From: an uncultured Clostridia bacterium
GTDB taxonomy: Bacteria; Bacillota; Clostridia; Oscillospirales; Acutalibacteraceae
Assembly (NCBI GenBank): GCA_927362715.1
Contig: CAKMIX010000009.1
Location: 1-64,000 of the forward strand
DNA: 64,000 bases
Direction: 5' to 3'
Shown here: positions 17,097 to 25,820 of the stretch, piece after piece
Numbering within the stretch: the first letter of the stretch is position 1
Layout of the letters: each line of letters starts with the position of its first letter
Position numbers and translations under genes: made by a program
Notes under the pieces: model-generated
Told to the model about the DNA's origin: nothing
Database searches by the model: none
What the model saw: only the letters and a program-made list of their open reading frames with translations

Positions 17097-19661
17097 ATGA
17101 AGCTGCTTGTGCTCGACGGAAACAGCATTTTCAATCGCGCCTTCTACGGCATCAAACTGTTGACCACGAAAGACGGGCGGTACACCAACGCGATCTACGG
17201 CTTTATGAATATTCTTCTGAAACTTGAGGAAGATGTAAAGCCCGACGCGGTGGCGGTTACGTTTGATTTGAAGGGCCCGACCTTTCGCCATAGGCTTTAC
17301 GATGGCTATAAAGCGACGCGCAAGGGGATGCCGCCGGAGCTTGCCGAGCAGATGCCCGTGCTCAAAGAGCTTTTGACAGCGCTTGGATATAAGATCGTTA
17401 CCAAAGAGGGATATGAAGCGGATGACATCATCGGCACGCTCTCTTCCCATGTTGGTGCGGAAAATTTCTGCTATATCGCTACGGGCGACCGTGACAGCCT
17501 GCAGTTGGTGCGGGATAACGTGCAGGTACTGCTTGCATCTACCAGAGCCGGGCGTTCCGAAACGACCGCTTATGACGTCGCACGTGTGCGGGAGGAGTAT
17601 GGTGTTTCCCCACGGCAGATGATCGACATCAAGGCGCTCATGGGCGACAGCTCCGACAATATCCCCGGTGTTGCCGGTGTCGGTAAAAAGACGGCGGAGG
17701 ATCTGATCCAACGGTTCGGGACGCTTGACGAGCTTTATGCGTCGCTGGATTCTGCGGATATTAAGCCCGGTGTGCGCCAAAAGCTGCAAAACGACAAGGA
17801 CATGGCGTATTTAAGCTATAAGCTTGGCACCATTGATTTGAACGTGCCGGTGGATACAAACGCGGAAGCCTACCGAAAAGACGCGCCCAACGAGCAGGAG
17901 GCAACGGCTTTGCTCGTCTCCTTGGAAATGTTCAAGATCCTTGAAAAGCTTCATTTTGATGACGCTCAAAAGCCTGCTGCAACTGCACAACCTGCGGAAA
18001 AGATCCCGTTTTTAACATCAGGACTGCCTACCCGGGAAGAGCTGCTTGTCGGCGGCGGCGCGTATTTTGTGCTTGCCGGGCAAACCGTATATTTCCGAAC
18101 CCCGCAGGCAGTCGTTGCGGCGGATCTTGCGGACGCTAAGCAGAAGGTCGAATTTTTATCTCTGCTTGCTGACTGCGACGTGCCGAAATTTGTCTATTCC
18201 TCCAAAGAGGTGTTTGCATTCGCTTTCCAAAACGGTGCCGAGGCACAGAACATCTGCATGGATGTGACCCTTGCCGCTTATCTTTTAAATCCCAACGCCA
18301 AGGACTATGACTTGTCCCGTCTTGTGCAGGAATATTGTCCTCGTGCAGCGTCAGCCGAAACGGACGACCAAACGGCGGATGCCTGCGCCAATCTGCCCTT
18401 GCTTTGCGAAAAGCTGGCGGTGCGGCTGGAGGCGTGCGGGCAGACCGAATTGTTAAAAGACATGGAGATCCCGCTTGCCGAAGTGCTCGCCTCGATGGAA
18501 CGCGTCGGCGTTTTGGTCGATAAGGCGGGCATCGAGCGGTTTTCCGAAATGCTTACCGGCAAGATCGATGCGGCGCAGGCGCGTATTTACGAGCTTGCGG
18601 GTGAGGAATTCAATATCCATTCGCCCAAGCAGCTTGGCGAAATCTTATTTGATAAGCTGCACCTGCCCGCCAAAAAGAAAACCAAGACCGGCTATTCCAC
18701 GAATGCCGAGGTGCTCGAAGGGCTTGCCGACGAGTACGAGATCGTTCGCCGCATCCTTGAATACCGCACGCTTACAAAGCTCAAATCCACCTATTGCGAC
18801 GGGCTTTTGAAGGTGATCGGCGAGGACGGACGCATCCACTCGAGCTTCAACCAGACCGAAACACGCACGGGGCGCATCTCCTCGACGGAGCCGAACCTGC
18901 AAAATATCCCCGTCCGACAGGAGCTTGGTCGGGAAATGCGCCGGTTCTTTATGGCGGGCGAGGGGCATCTTCTGGTGGACGCGGACTATTCACAGATCGA
19001 ACTGCGCGTGCTTGCGGATATTGCGGATGACAAAACGATGATCGACGCATTCAATGCAGACACGGACATTCACACGGTCACCGCCTCGCAGGTGTTCCAT
19101 ATGCCGCCGCAGATGGTCACACCTTTAATGCGCAGCCGCGCTAAGGCGGTCAATTTCGGCATTGTCTACGGTATCGGCGCATTTTCCTTAAGCAAGGACA
19201 TCGGCGTGACGCGCGCCGAAGCAGATAAATATATCAAAGACTATCTCCATCACTACGCGGGTGTGAACCGTTATATGGAGCAGGTCGTCGCTCAGGCAAA
19301 AAAGGACGGTTATGTGACCACGCGGTTTGCGCGCCGCCGGTATTTGCCGGAGCTTGCTTCCTCCAACGCCATGCTGCGCGCGTTCGGTGAACGTGTGGCG
19401 CGCAATATGCCGATCCAAGGTACGGCTGCGGACATCATCAAGATCGCCATGATCCGCGTCTATAAACGCTTAAAAGAAGAAAACATGCGTGCAAAGCTCA
19501 TTTTACAGGTGCATGACGAGCTGATCGTTGAAGCGCCCGAAGAAGAAGCACAAAAGGCGGCGCAGATCGTCTCGCGCGAAATGGAAAACGCATGCGAAAT
19601 GAAAGTGCGCTTAAAAAGTGACGCCAACATCGGTAAAACCTGGTATGATGCAAAGGGATGA
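17097..19661 (+). CDS. polA: DNA polymerase I
   Basis: Repair and Okazaki-fragment polymerase. The 854 residues contain an N-terminal 5'-3' flap exonuclease (about 1-285, with GDRDSLQL and helix-hairpin-helix GVAGVGKKTA), a middle region corresponding to the 3'-5' exonuclease, and an A-family polymerase with motif A VDADYSQIELR, the RAKAVNFGIVYG O-helix and motif C QVHDELIVEA. The acidic residues of a working proofreading site are not evident, as in Bacillus Pol I. AGAGGTG sets ATG 17097; the seven extra upstream codons have no SD. The fusion gene downstream begins 4 bp after its stop. Confidence 0.95.
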   Translation: MKLLVLDGNSIFNRAFYGIKLLTTKDGRYTNAIYGFMNILLKLEEDVKPDAVAVTFDLKGPTFRHRLYDGYKATRKGMPPELAEQMPVLKELLTALGYKIVTKEGYEADDIIGTLSSHVGAENFCYIATGDRDSLQLVRDNVQVLLASTRAGRSETTAYDVARVREEYGVSPRQMIDIKALMGDSSDNIPGVAGVGKKTAEDLIQRFGTLDELYASLDSADIKPGVRQKLQNDKDMAYLSYKLGTIDLNVPVDTNAEAYRKDAPNEQEATALLVSLEMFKILEKLHFDDAQKPAATAQPAEKIPFLTSGLPTREELLVGGGAYFVLAGQTVYFRTPQAVVAADLADAKQKVEFLSLLADCDVPKFVYSSKEVFAFAFQNGAEAQNICMDVTLAAYLLNPNAKDYDLSRLVQEYCPRAASAETDDQTADACANLPLLCEKLAVRLEACGQTELLKDMEIPLAEVLASMERVGVLVDKAGIERFSEMLTGKIDAAQARIYELAGEEFNIHSPKQLGEILFDKLHLPAKKKTKTGYSTNAEVLEGLADEYEIVRRILEYRTLTKLKSTYCDGLLKVIGEDGRIHSSFNQTETRTGRISSTEPNLQNIPVRQELGREMRRFFMAGEGHLLVDADYSQIELRVLADIADDKTMIDAFNADTDIHTVTASQVFHMPPQMVTPLMRSRAKAVNFGIVYGIGAFSLSKDIGVTRAEADKYIKDYLHHYAGVNRYMEQVVAQAKKDGYVTTRFARRRYLPELASSNAMLRAFGERVARNMPIQGTAADIIKIAMIRVYKRLKEENMRAKLILQVHDELIVEAPEEEAQKAAQIVSREMENACEMKVRLKSDANIGKTWYDAKG

Positions 19662-19665
19662 CATA

Positions 19666-20541
19666 ATGTTTCACGTGATTTTTGTCTGCACGGGCAACAC
19701 CTGCCGCAGTCCCATGGCGGCGGGCTTGTTCCGTTTGTATTTGCAGAACATGGGTCTTCAGGACTGCGCCAAAGTAGAAAGCGCCGGGCTTGCGGCAGCG
19801 GCGGGCGCGCCGCCTTCGGAGAATGCTGTCAAAGCAGCGGCAGGCTTTGGCGCGGATATTTCTGCGCATCGCTCAAGACCGTTGACCGGTGCGGATATAA
19901 CGCCCGATACACGTTTCGTTTGTATGACACCGCAGCATGCAGCCGTACTGCAAAGCGCAGGTGTTTTGTCCGAACATATTTTATCCCTGTCCGTTTCCGA
20001 CCCCTTCATGGGGGATGAACAGGTGTATATGCGCTGTGCCAAGCAGTTGAGCGATGCTATGCCGAAAGTGTTCCGTTTTGTGTTCGGCTGCGACGGCGTA
20101 CGGCGCATGCAGCCGCAGGATGCGAAAGTGGCTGCCGCCATAGAGCAGACGTGTTTTGCGCATCCGTGGAGCGAAACCGCGCTGCGCGAATCGCTTGAAA
20201 ACCCGAATGCCTGCTTTTTCCTGCTGACTGCGGACGGCCGCCCTGCGGGATACATCGGTGCGGACAACATTTCGGGTGAGGTGTATATGAACGATCTCGC
20301 CGTCCTGCCCGAATTTCGCCGCCGCGGCTTTGGCGGGCTGCTTTTATCGGCGCTTGTGACATACGCGCGCACGCAGAAAGCGGCGTTTGTCACATTGGAG
20401 GTTCGGGAGAGCAATATCCCCGCCGTTTCGCTGTACCGAGCGTTTGGCTTTCAGCAGACAGGTATGCGCAAAAATTTTTATCGCGATCCCGATGAAAATG
20501 CATTGATTTTGACGCTTTCTATGGACAAAAAGCAAGTTTAG
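19666..20541 (+). CDS. Fused low-molecular-weight phosphatase (YwlE-like) and RimI-type N-acetyltransferase
   Basis: Two enzymes in one 291-residue chain. Residues 1 to about 143 are a low-molecular-weight phosphatase: P-loop CTGNTCRS (8-15) and general-acid D112 in SDPF. Thr12 in that loop is the residue that marks protein-arginine phosphatases such as YwlE, where tyrosine phosphatases have Ile. Residues about 145-291 are a GNAT domain of the RimI type, with NDLAVLPEFRRRGFG as the acetyl-CoA loop, LEVRESN and a C-terminal MRKNFY tyrosine; RimI acetylates the N-terminal Ala of ribosomal protein S18. Both active sites look intact. ATG 19666 is chosen for the family N-terminus, although upstream in-frame ATGs overlap polA. 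Domain calls are firm; the arginine specificity is inference. Confidence 0.88.
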   Translation: MFHVIFVCTGNTCRSPMAAGLFRLYLQNMGLQDCAKVESAGLAAAAGAPPSENAVKAAAGFGADISAHRSRPLTGADITPDTRFVCMTPQHAAVLQSAGVLSEHILSLSVSDPFMGDEQVYMRCAKQLSDAMPKVFRFVFGCDGVRRMQPQDAKVAAAIEQTCFAHPWSETALRESLENPNACFFLLTADGRPAGYIGADNISGEVYMNDLAVLPEFRRRGFGGLLLSALVTYARTQKAAFVTLEVRESNIPAVSLYRAFGFQQTGMRKNFYRDPDENALILTLSMDKKQV

Positions 20542-20572
20542 CAGATTTGTAACGTTTTTAACCATTTGTAAC

Positions 20573-20626
20573 TTGCCTTTTTCGACAAAGCCTATATAAT
20601 ATGAGCAGAGGCAGAAATTTGTCGAA
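20573..20626 (+). promoter_or_regulatory. Promoter of the polysaccharide deacetylase with two Spo0A-box-like sites
   Basis: TTGCCT (20573-20578), 16 bp, TATAAT (20595-20600). Within it, TTCGACAAA (20581-20589) fills the -35/-10 spacer, and its exact complement TTTGTCGAA (20618-20626) lies just after the expected start of transcription. TTTGTCGAA contains the core TGTCGAA of the 0A box bound by Spo0A. The two sites are in opposite orientation with 28 bp between. Their placement suggests repression by Spo0A~P, though a simple hairpin-forming repeat is possible. Confidence 0.6.
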
Positions 20627-20640
20627 GGATTGGGCTAAGT

Positions 20641-21642
20641 ATGCAGGTTGTTAAACAAAATAAAATACTACGTGTGATGCTTGCTGTATTTGCGGCAGTG
20701 ATCATTGTACTGTCCGTGGCGTTGACAGTGTTTTCCGTTAAAAATAATCGGCTTTCCGAAAACGGCGCACAAGCGGGCGAGGCTTATGAGAGCCTTTCCG
20801 AAGCGCTCGGCAGCGAGCAGTCGGCGCGTGCACAGGAGGCGTCCTCCTATCAGGCACAGATAGACGCGCAAAATAAGGCGCACCAAAGCGAAAAAGATGC
20901 GCTGGAGCAAACGATCGCCGATCTTAATCGCCAGATCTCCATCAAGCGTGCCGCGACCACGCAGCCACCCGTTACGCAAAGCCCCGCCGTGCAGACGGGA
21001 ACTGCAGATCTTTCGGGAAAAACCGTTTACCTCACGTTTGATGACGGACCGTCGCCCCGCACGCCGGAGATCTTAAAAATTTTGGATCAATACGGCGTCA
21101 AGGCGACGTTTTTTGTCATCAACGGCGGAAAATATAACCAATATATGAAGGACATTGTGAACGGAGGCCACAGCATAGCACTGCACTCCTATTCGCATAA
21201 CTACTCTAACATTTACGCATCCGAAGAAAACTATTTTGCGGATCTGCAAAAGATCTCGGATGTCGTGTACGAGCAAACGGGCGTGCGTTCCAATCTGATC
21301 CGTTTCCCGGGCGGAAGCAGCAATACTGTCAGCCGCAAGTATTCGAAGGGCATCATGACGCGCTTGACAAAAGAGGTCGCTGCGCGCGGCTATGTATATT
21401 TTGACTGGAATGTTGAATCCGGCGACGCAGCGGGCAATCGGGTTTCCGCACAGACCATTATTAACAACTGCCGTAAAGTTCCGCGCAACAATGCTGTGAT
21501 CGTACTCATGCATGATGCTTCGCCGAAAAAAAGCACGGTCGAAGCGCTGCCGGCCGTCATCGAATACTATAAAAAGGCCGGCTGCAAATTTGCAGCGCTC
21601 ACTACATCTTCCCCGGTCGTACATCAGCGGGTCTTAAACTGA
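20641..21642 (+). CDS. Membrane-anchored polysaccharide deacetylase (NodB domain)
   Basis: Carbohydrate esterase family 4 protein likely acting on peptidoglycan or another wall glycan outside the membrane. The 333 residues have an N-terminal membrane segment (about 10-30), a helical/coiled linker with an Ala/Gln/Glu-rich stretch to about 100, a Thr/Pro spacer, and a NodB domain with TFDDGP (D134, D135), the metal His pair HSYSH (H182, H186), RFPGGSS, DWNVESGD and the final MHDA His. All five CE4 motifs are present. ATG follows a weak SD. The promoter carries Spo0A-box-like sites, hinting at a link to spore or stationary-phase wall remodelling. Confidence 0.9.
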   Translation: MQVVKQNKILRVMLAVFAAVIIVLSVALTVFSVKNNRLSENGAQAGEAYESLSEALGSEQSARAQEASSYQAQIDAQNKAHQSEKDALEQTIADLNRQISIKRAATTQPPVTQSPAVQTGTADLSGKTVYLTFDDGPSPRTPEILKILDQYGVKATFFVINGGKYNQYMKDIVNGGHSIALHSYSHNYSNIYASEENYFADLQKISDVVYEQTGVRSNLIRFPGGSSNTVSRKYSKGIMTRLTKEVAARGYVYFDWNVESGDAAGNRVSAQTIINNCRKVPRNNAVIVLMHDASPKKSTVEALPAVIEYYKKAGCKFAALTTSSPVVHQRVLN

Positions 21643-21784
21643 CGATTGCGATTTTTTGTATATATTCAATAGATGAAAACATTTTTCATTGTGATTTTGC
21701 ACAAAGTTTCTTTGCGCGGACGGAATGGACTTTGGTGCACCCACTGAAATCTCACAAAATCCCCCATATATCGTGTTTTAACCG

Positions 21785-21812
21785 TTGACGCGGACAAGTT
21801 TTGTGGTATAAT
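21785..21812 (+). promoter_or_regulatory. Sigma-A promoter of ptsH
   Basis: TTGACG (21785-21790), 16 bp, TATAAT (21807-21812). The 140 bp between the deacetylase gene and this promoter hold only a weak ATGAAAA/TTTTCAT hairpin near 21672-21690. No convincing catabolite-responsive element was found. Confidence 0.8.
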
Positions 21813-21869
21813 ATGTTATCGAAAAGCAGGAAAAACAGCTAATACTCTGATATATGGGGAGAATGTTTT

Positions 21870-22133
21870 ATGTTCGTCAAAGAAGTTCTTGTTCAAAATC
21901 AGGTTGGTCTGCATGCGCGCCCGGCTACGTTCTTTATCCAGAAAGCCAATGAGTTCAAATCTTCGATCTGGGTTGAAAAGGACGAGCGCCGCGTCAACGC
22001 AAAGAGCCTGCTCGGCGTTCTCTCACTCGGTATCATGGGCAACACCACGATCCGCATTATTGCAGGCGGTCCCGATGAGGTGCAGGCGGTTGAAGCGCTT
22101 GTGAAGCTGGTTGAGTCCGGCTTCGCTGAATAA
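21870..22133 (+). CDS. ptsH: Phosphocarrier protein HPr
   Basis: Small cytoplasmic phosphate carrier of the PEP-sugar phosphotransferase system. The 87 residues have H15 in GLHARPAT, the site phosphorylated by enzyme I, and S46 in NAKSLLGVL, the HPr-kinase site used in Firmicute carbon catabolite control; having the His separates it from Crh. GGGGAG precedes the ATG. It is a single gene with its own promoter and terminator; ptsI is not adjacent. Confidence 0.95.
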   Translation: MFVKEVLVQNQVGLHARPATFFIQKANEFKSSIWVEKDERRVNAKSLLGVLSLGIMGNTTIRIIAGGPDEVQAVEALVKLVESGFAE

Positions 22134-22152
22134 TTTACATCAGAGCTTTTTT

Positions 22153-22186
22153 CAGACACGCCGGCTCTACGGTGTGTCTGTTTTTG
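22153..22186 (+). terminator. Terminator after ptsH
   Basis: CAGACAC (22153-22159) pairs with GTGTCTG (22174-22180), extended inward by CCG/CGG, and TTTTTGTTGTT follows. The next gene, uvrC, begins only a few bases beyond the T run. Confidence 0.8.
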
Positions 22187-22191
22187 TTGTT

Positions 22192-24057
22192 ATGGGAAAG
22201 GCGGTGGGCAAAACGGAAGACAGACGAGCACAGCTGCGCGCAAAAGCTATGTGCCTGCCGCTTTTGCCGGGCGTGTATATTATGAAAAACACGGCGGGCG
22301 AGATCATTTATATCGGTAAAGCAAAGGCTTTGAAAAACCGCGTCAGCCAATATTTCGGCTCGCCGAAAGCGCATACGGTCAAGGTACGCAAAATGGTTGA
22401 AAACGTGCAGGATTTTGACTATATTGTCACCGACAGCGAATTTGAAGCGCTGGTGCTGGAGTGCAGCCTTATCAAGCAGCACATGCCCAAGTACAACATC
22501 CTGCTCAAAGACGATAAAGGGTACAGCTACATCCGTGTGGCAGGGGAAAACTTTAAAACGATTTCTGCCGTGCTGCAAAAGCAGGATGACGGCGCGCAGT
22601 ATATCGGGCCCTTTACCAGTTCCTATGCCGTGAAACAAAGCGTGGACGCAGCGAATAAGATATTCATGCTCCCGCAATGCGGAAAAGATTTTGACAAAGG
22701 TTTTCAAAAAACACGGCCGTGCTTGAATTATTATATCTCCCGCTGCTGCGGTGTCTGTACGGGAAAAGTCAACCAAAAGGAGTATGCCGACGCCGCTGAA
22801 CAGGCGATCCGCTTTTTAAAGGGAGACAGCGGCGCTGTGATCCAAATGCTTACAAAGCAAATGGAGGAAGCGTCCGAGCGTTTGGATTTCGAGCGTGCCG
22901 CACGGCTTCGCGACCGTATTCAGGCGATCCGGAAACTTCAGGAAAAGCAGAAGGTCGTATTTAAATCCGTTGAGGAGCAGGACGTGTTCTCCATGGCGGA
23001 AAGCGAAAATAATGTCTGCCTTGCCGTCCTGCGTTTTGCGGACGGGCGGTTGTTTGACAGCGAGCATTTCTTTTTTGAAAAAGAGGAAAGCGCCGCAGAG
23101 ACCATGACCTCTGCGATCACTTCGTATTATACCATGCGGCATAATATTCCGCGCCGCGTCACCGTAGACGGCGAGGTGGAGGGAAAAGCGGATTTAGAGC
23201 GCTGGCTTTGTGCGCAACGCGGTAAAAAAACTATGATTTTTTGTCCGCAGCGCGGCGAACAGGTCGAAGTTGTCAAAATGTGCCGTGAAAACGCGCAGGA
23301 AAAATTGGCGCTCAAGCTCGGTATGCGCGGCAGGGATATTGCGATCCTTGAAGAACTGCGGGATATTTTAGGCTTGAAAAGCGCGCCCGCCTATATTGAA
23401 GCCTATGATATTTCCCATACCGCAGGGCAGGACAGTGTCGGCGGCATGGTCGTGTTTTGCGACGGAAAACCTTTAAAATCCGCATATCGGCGCTTTATCA
23501 TCAAATCCTTTGAAGGGAACGACGACTACCGTTCCATGCACGAGGTGCTTACGCGCCGCTTCAACGAGTATGAAAAACTCAAAGACAGCGGCGAGGGCTT
23601 CGGCAGACTGCCCGATTTGATCCTCTTGGACGGCGGCGCCGGGCAGGTCAGCGCCGTACAGCCCGTGCTCGATCGATTCGGACTGCATATTCCGTTATTC
23701 GGTATGGTCAAGGATAACCGCCACCGTACGCGCGCCATTGCCCTAAACGGCGGTGAGATCGAAATTCGTTCCAATCGCCGTGTATTTACGCTGATCTCCG
23801 ACATTCAAGAAGAGGTCCACCGCTATTCGGTTGCATATCATCATAGCCGGCATACAAAACGGACGCTTTCCATGTCCCTGTGTGAGATCGACGGCATCGG
23901 TGAGAAAAAAGCCCGTGCACTGTTGCGCAGATTTAAAACGCTCACTGCCATACGCAATGCCGATGTGGACGCACTGTGTACGGCGGAGGGGATCTCCCGC
24001 AAAACTGCGGAAAAAATATATGTTTTCTATCACGGAAAGGAAGACGAAACCGTATGA
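22192..24057 (+). CDS. uvrC: Excinuclease ABC subunit C
   Basis: Endonuclease making both incisions in nucleotide excision repair with UvrAB. The protein (621 aa from ATG 22192) has a GIY-YIG domain (LPGVYIMK, IYIGKAKALKNRV), a UVR motif (near 225-260), an RNase H-like catalytic domain containing EAYDISHTAGQDSVGGMVVF and LILLDGGAGQV, and C-terminal helix-hairpin-helix repeats. Start choice is uncertain: ATG 22192 has no SD and lies right after the ptsH terminator, and GTG 22204 is the other candidate. No separate promoter is visible, so expression may rely on read-through. It overlaps the next gene by 4 bp. Confidence 0.93.
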   Translation: MGKAVGKTEDRRAQLRAKAMCLPLLPGVYIMKNTAGEIIYIGKAKALKNRVSQYFGSPKAHTVKVRKMVENVQDFDYIVTDSEFEALVLECSLIKQHMPKYNILLKDDKGYSYIRVAGENFKTISAVLQKQDDGAQYIGPFTSSYAVKQSVDAANKIFMLPQCGKDFDKGFQKTRPCLNYYISRCCGVCTGKVNQKEYADAAEQAIRFLKGDSGAVIQMLTKQMEEASERLDFERAARLRDRIQAIRKLQEKQKVVFKSVEEQDVFSMAESENNVCLAVLRFADGRLFDSEHFFFEKEESAAETMTSAITSYYTMRHNIPRRVTVDGEVEGKADLERWLCAQRGKKTMIFCPQRGEQVEVVKMCRENAQEKLALKLGMRGRDIAILEELRDILGLKSAPAYIEAYDISHTAGQDSVGGMVVFCDGKPLKSAYRRFIIKSFEGNDDYRSMHEVLTRRFNEYEKLKDSGEGFGRLPDLILLDGGAGQVSAVQPVLDRFGLHIPLFGMVKDNRHRTRAIALNGGEIEIRSNRRVFTLISDIQEEVHRYSVAYHHSRHTKRTLSMSLCEIDGIGEKKARALLRRFKTLTAIRNADVDALCTAEGISRKTAEKIYVFYHGKEDETV

Positions 24058-24713
24058 AAAAGGCAGTCGTATTTGATTTGGACGGCACGCTGCTCAACAC
24101 GCTCGACGACCTGTGCGACAGCACAAATTACGCATTGGCGACTGTGGGTTTTCCCACACGCACCATTGAGGAAGTTCGCCGTTTTGTCGGCAACGGGATT
24201 CGTAAGCTCATAGAACGCGCTGTGCCGAATACTGCCACGGCAGAACAAACGGAAGCATGTTATCAAATATTTTGTGAACACTATAAGCAAAATATGGAGA
24301 ATAAGACGGCAGAGTACGACGGCATTTCCGATATGCTCGCCGCCTTGCGTGAAGCGGGCTACCGGCTTGCCATTGTCACCAATAAAGCGGATTTTGCCGC
24401 GCAGGCGCTTTGCGGGTCGCTGTTTGGGAAATATGTCAAAACTGTGGTCGGCAGCGTAGACGGCAGACCCAATAAGCCTGCGCCCGACGGCGTTTTCTAT
24501 GCGCTTGAGCAAATGGGCGTAACCGCAGAGGAAGCCGTGTTTGTCGGAGACAGCGAGGTGGATATGCAAACTGCCCGCAATGCGAAGCTGGACGTGATCG
24601 GCGTGCTGTGGGGATTCCGAGACGAGGCACAGCTGCGGGCAGAAGGCGTAAAAACATTGGCGAATACCCCCGCCGAATTAAAAAATATGCTCTTAAAGCT
24701 AAAAAGTTGCTGA
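24054..24713 (+). CDS. HAD-superfamily hydrolase, phosphoglycolate phosphatase-like
   Basis: Predicted small-molecule phosphatase of the Gph/PpaX type. The 219 residues have motif I DLDGTLLNT (D8, D10), motif II IVTNK, the conserved K in RPNKPAPDG, and motif IV VFVGDSEVDMQTA. The cap domain lies about 15-80. ATG 24054 overlaps the uvrC stop (ATGA). The exact substrate (phosphoglycolate or pyrophosphate, for example) cannot be told from motifs. Confidence 0.88.
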   Translation: MKKAVVFDLDGTLLNTLDDLCDSTNYALATVGFPTRTIEEVRRFVGNGIRKLIERAVPNTATAEQTEACYQIFCEHYKQNMENKTAEYDGISDMLAALREAGYRLAIVTNKADFAAQALCGSLFGKYVKTVVGSVDGRPNKPAPDGVFYALEQMGVTAEEAVFVGDSEVDMQTARNAKLDVIGVLWGFRDEAQLRAEGVKTLANTPAELKNMLLKLKSC

Positions 24714-24771
24714 ATTCGGTTGACATTTGTGCTAAAATAGTGAAAAATAGGGTAGAGTAAGGAGAATGACC

Positions 24772-25323
24772 ATGCGAGTCATTACGGGGTCGGCGCGCGG
24801 CAGAAAACTGAAAACGCTTGCAGGCGACGAAATCGTGCGTCCGACTGCCGAGCGGGTCAAGGAAGCGCTGTTCAGCATTGTACAATTTGAATTGGAAGGC
24901 GCTGCAGTGCTTGACGCTTTTGCAGGCTCAGGTCAGCTTGGGATTGAGGCGCTCAGCCGCGGGGCTGCAAGGGCGGTCTTTACGGATGAGAATCGGCAGG
25001 CCGTGGACACCGTGCGTGAGAATTTGCAGCATACGCGCCTTGCGGATCGCGCCGTTGTTCTGCAAACGGATGCTTTTTCCTACTTGCACAGTGCACGTGA
25101 AAGGTTTGATATTCTGCTTTTTGATCCGCCTTACCGTAAAGGTACGGTTGAAAAGATCTTGCCGCTCGCTGAACGCTGCTGCAAACCGGGCGCTATCGTT
25201 ATATGTGAGACTGAGGCGGGAGTGACTTTGCCTGAACGTGTCGGTGCGCTTACACGGCTGCGGGAATACAAATACTCCAAGACCAAGCTCACGACTTACA
25301 GGATGCAGGAGGACGCCGAATGA
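24772..25323 (+). CDS. rsmD: 16S rRNA (guanine966-N2)-methyltransferase
   Basis: SAM-dependent methylation of G966 of 16S rRNA. The 183 residues start MRVITGSARGRKL, with RPTAERVKEALFSI, the SAM motif DAFAGSGQLGIEALSRGA and catalytic FDPPY. AAGGAG at 24759-24764 fits ATG 24772 better than ATG 24766. A TTGACA at 24720-24725 is present upstream but lacks a convincing -10. It overlaps coaD by 4 bp, the conserved rsmD-coaD pair. Confidence 0.93.
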   Translation: MRVITGSARGRKLKTLAGDEIVRPTAERVKEALFSIVQFELEGAAVLDAFAGSGQLGIEALSRGAARAVFTDENRQAVDTVRENLQHTRLADRAVVLQTDAFSYLHSARERFDILLFDPPYRKGTVEKILPLAERCCKPGAIVICETEAGVTLPERVGALTRLREYKYSKTKLTTYRMQEDAE

Positions 25324-25820
25324 AAACCGTCATCTGCCCGGGCAGCTTTGACCCGGTGACCGTCGGGCATATGGATATCATCCGCCGCAGCGCCTTAATG
25401 TTCGACAAGGTGATCGTGGTCGTGATGAGCAATTACCAAAAACGCAACAGCCATGCGTTTTCTGCCGAGGAGCGCGTAGAATTGCTCAAACGCTGTACGA
25501 AAAACCTTCCCAATGTCGAGGTCGAGGCATACGAGGGGCTTTTGGCGGAATATGCGCGGCAAAAACAGGCGGTCGCTGTCGTCAAAGGCTTGCGTGCCGT
25601 TTCGGACTTTGAATATGAATTCCAGCAGGCACTTACCAATAAGCAGCTGAACAGTGAGCTGGATACGGTCTTTGTGACCACGACAGCCGAAAATATGTTT
25701 TTGAGTTCCAGCGTTGTCAAACAAGTCTGCGAATTGGGCGGGGACATCAGCGGATTCGTTCCCGAGGAGATTCGTGACGATATTATCAAAAGATTAAGAG
25801 GCAGAGGTGACAAGCAATGA
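25320..25820 (+). CDS. coaD: Phosphopantetheine adenylyltransferase
   Basis: Penultimate step of coenzyme A synthesis: ATP plus 4'-phosphopantetheine to dephospho-CoA. The 166 residues show PGSFDPVTVGH with catalytic H17, VVKGLRAVSDFEYE and the SSSVVKQV motif near the C-terminus, all standard. Overlaps rsmD before it and the coiled-coil gene after it by 4 bp each, so the three are translated as a coupled unit. Confidence 0.96.
   Translation: MKTVICPGSFDPVTVGHMDIIRRSALMFDKVIVVVMSNYQKRNSHAFSAEERVELLKRCTKNLPNVEVEAYEGLLAEYARQKQAVAVVKGLRAVSDFEYEFQQALTNKQLNSELDTVFVTTTAENMFLSSSVVKQVCELGGDISGFVPEEIRDDIIKRLRGRGDKQ

Noticed and set aside
21643-21784. Riboswitch or small RNA between the deacetylase and ptsH
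   Set aside because: Only a weak AT-rich hairpin is present, and no conserved riboswitch motif or separate promoter-terminator pair was seen.
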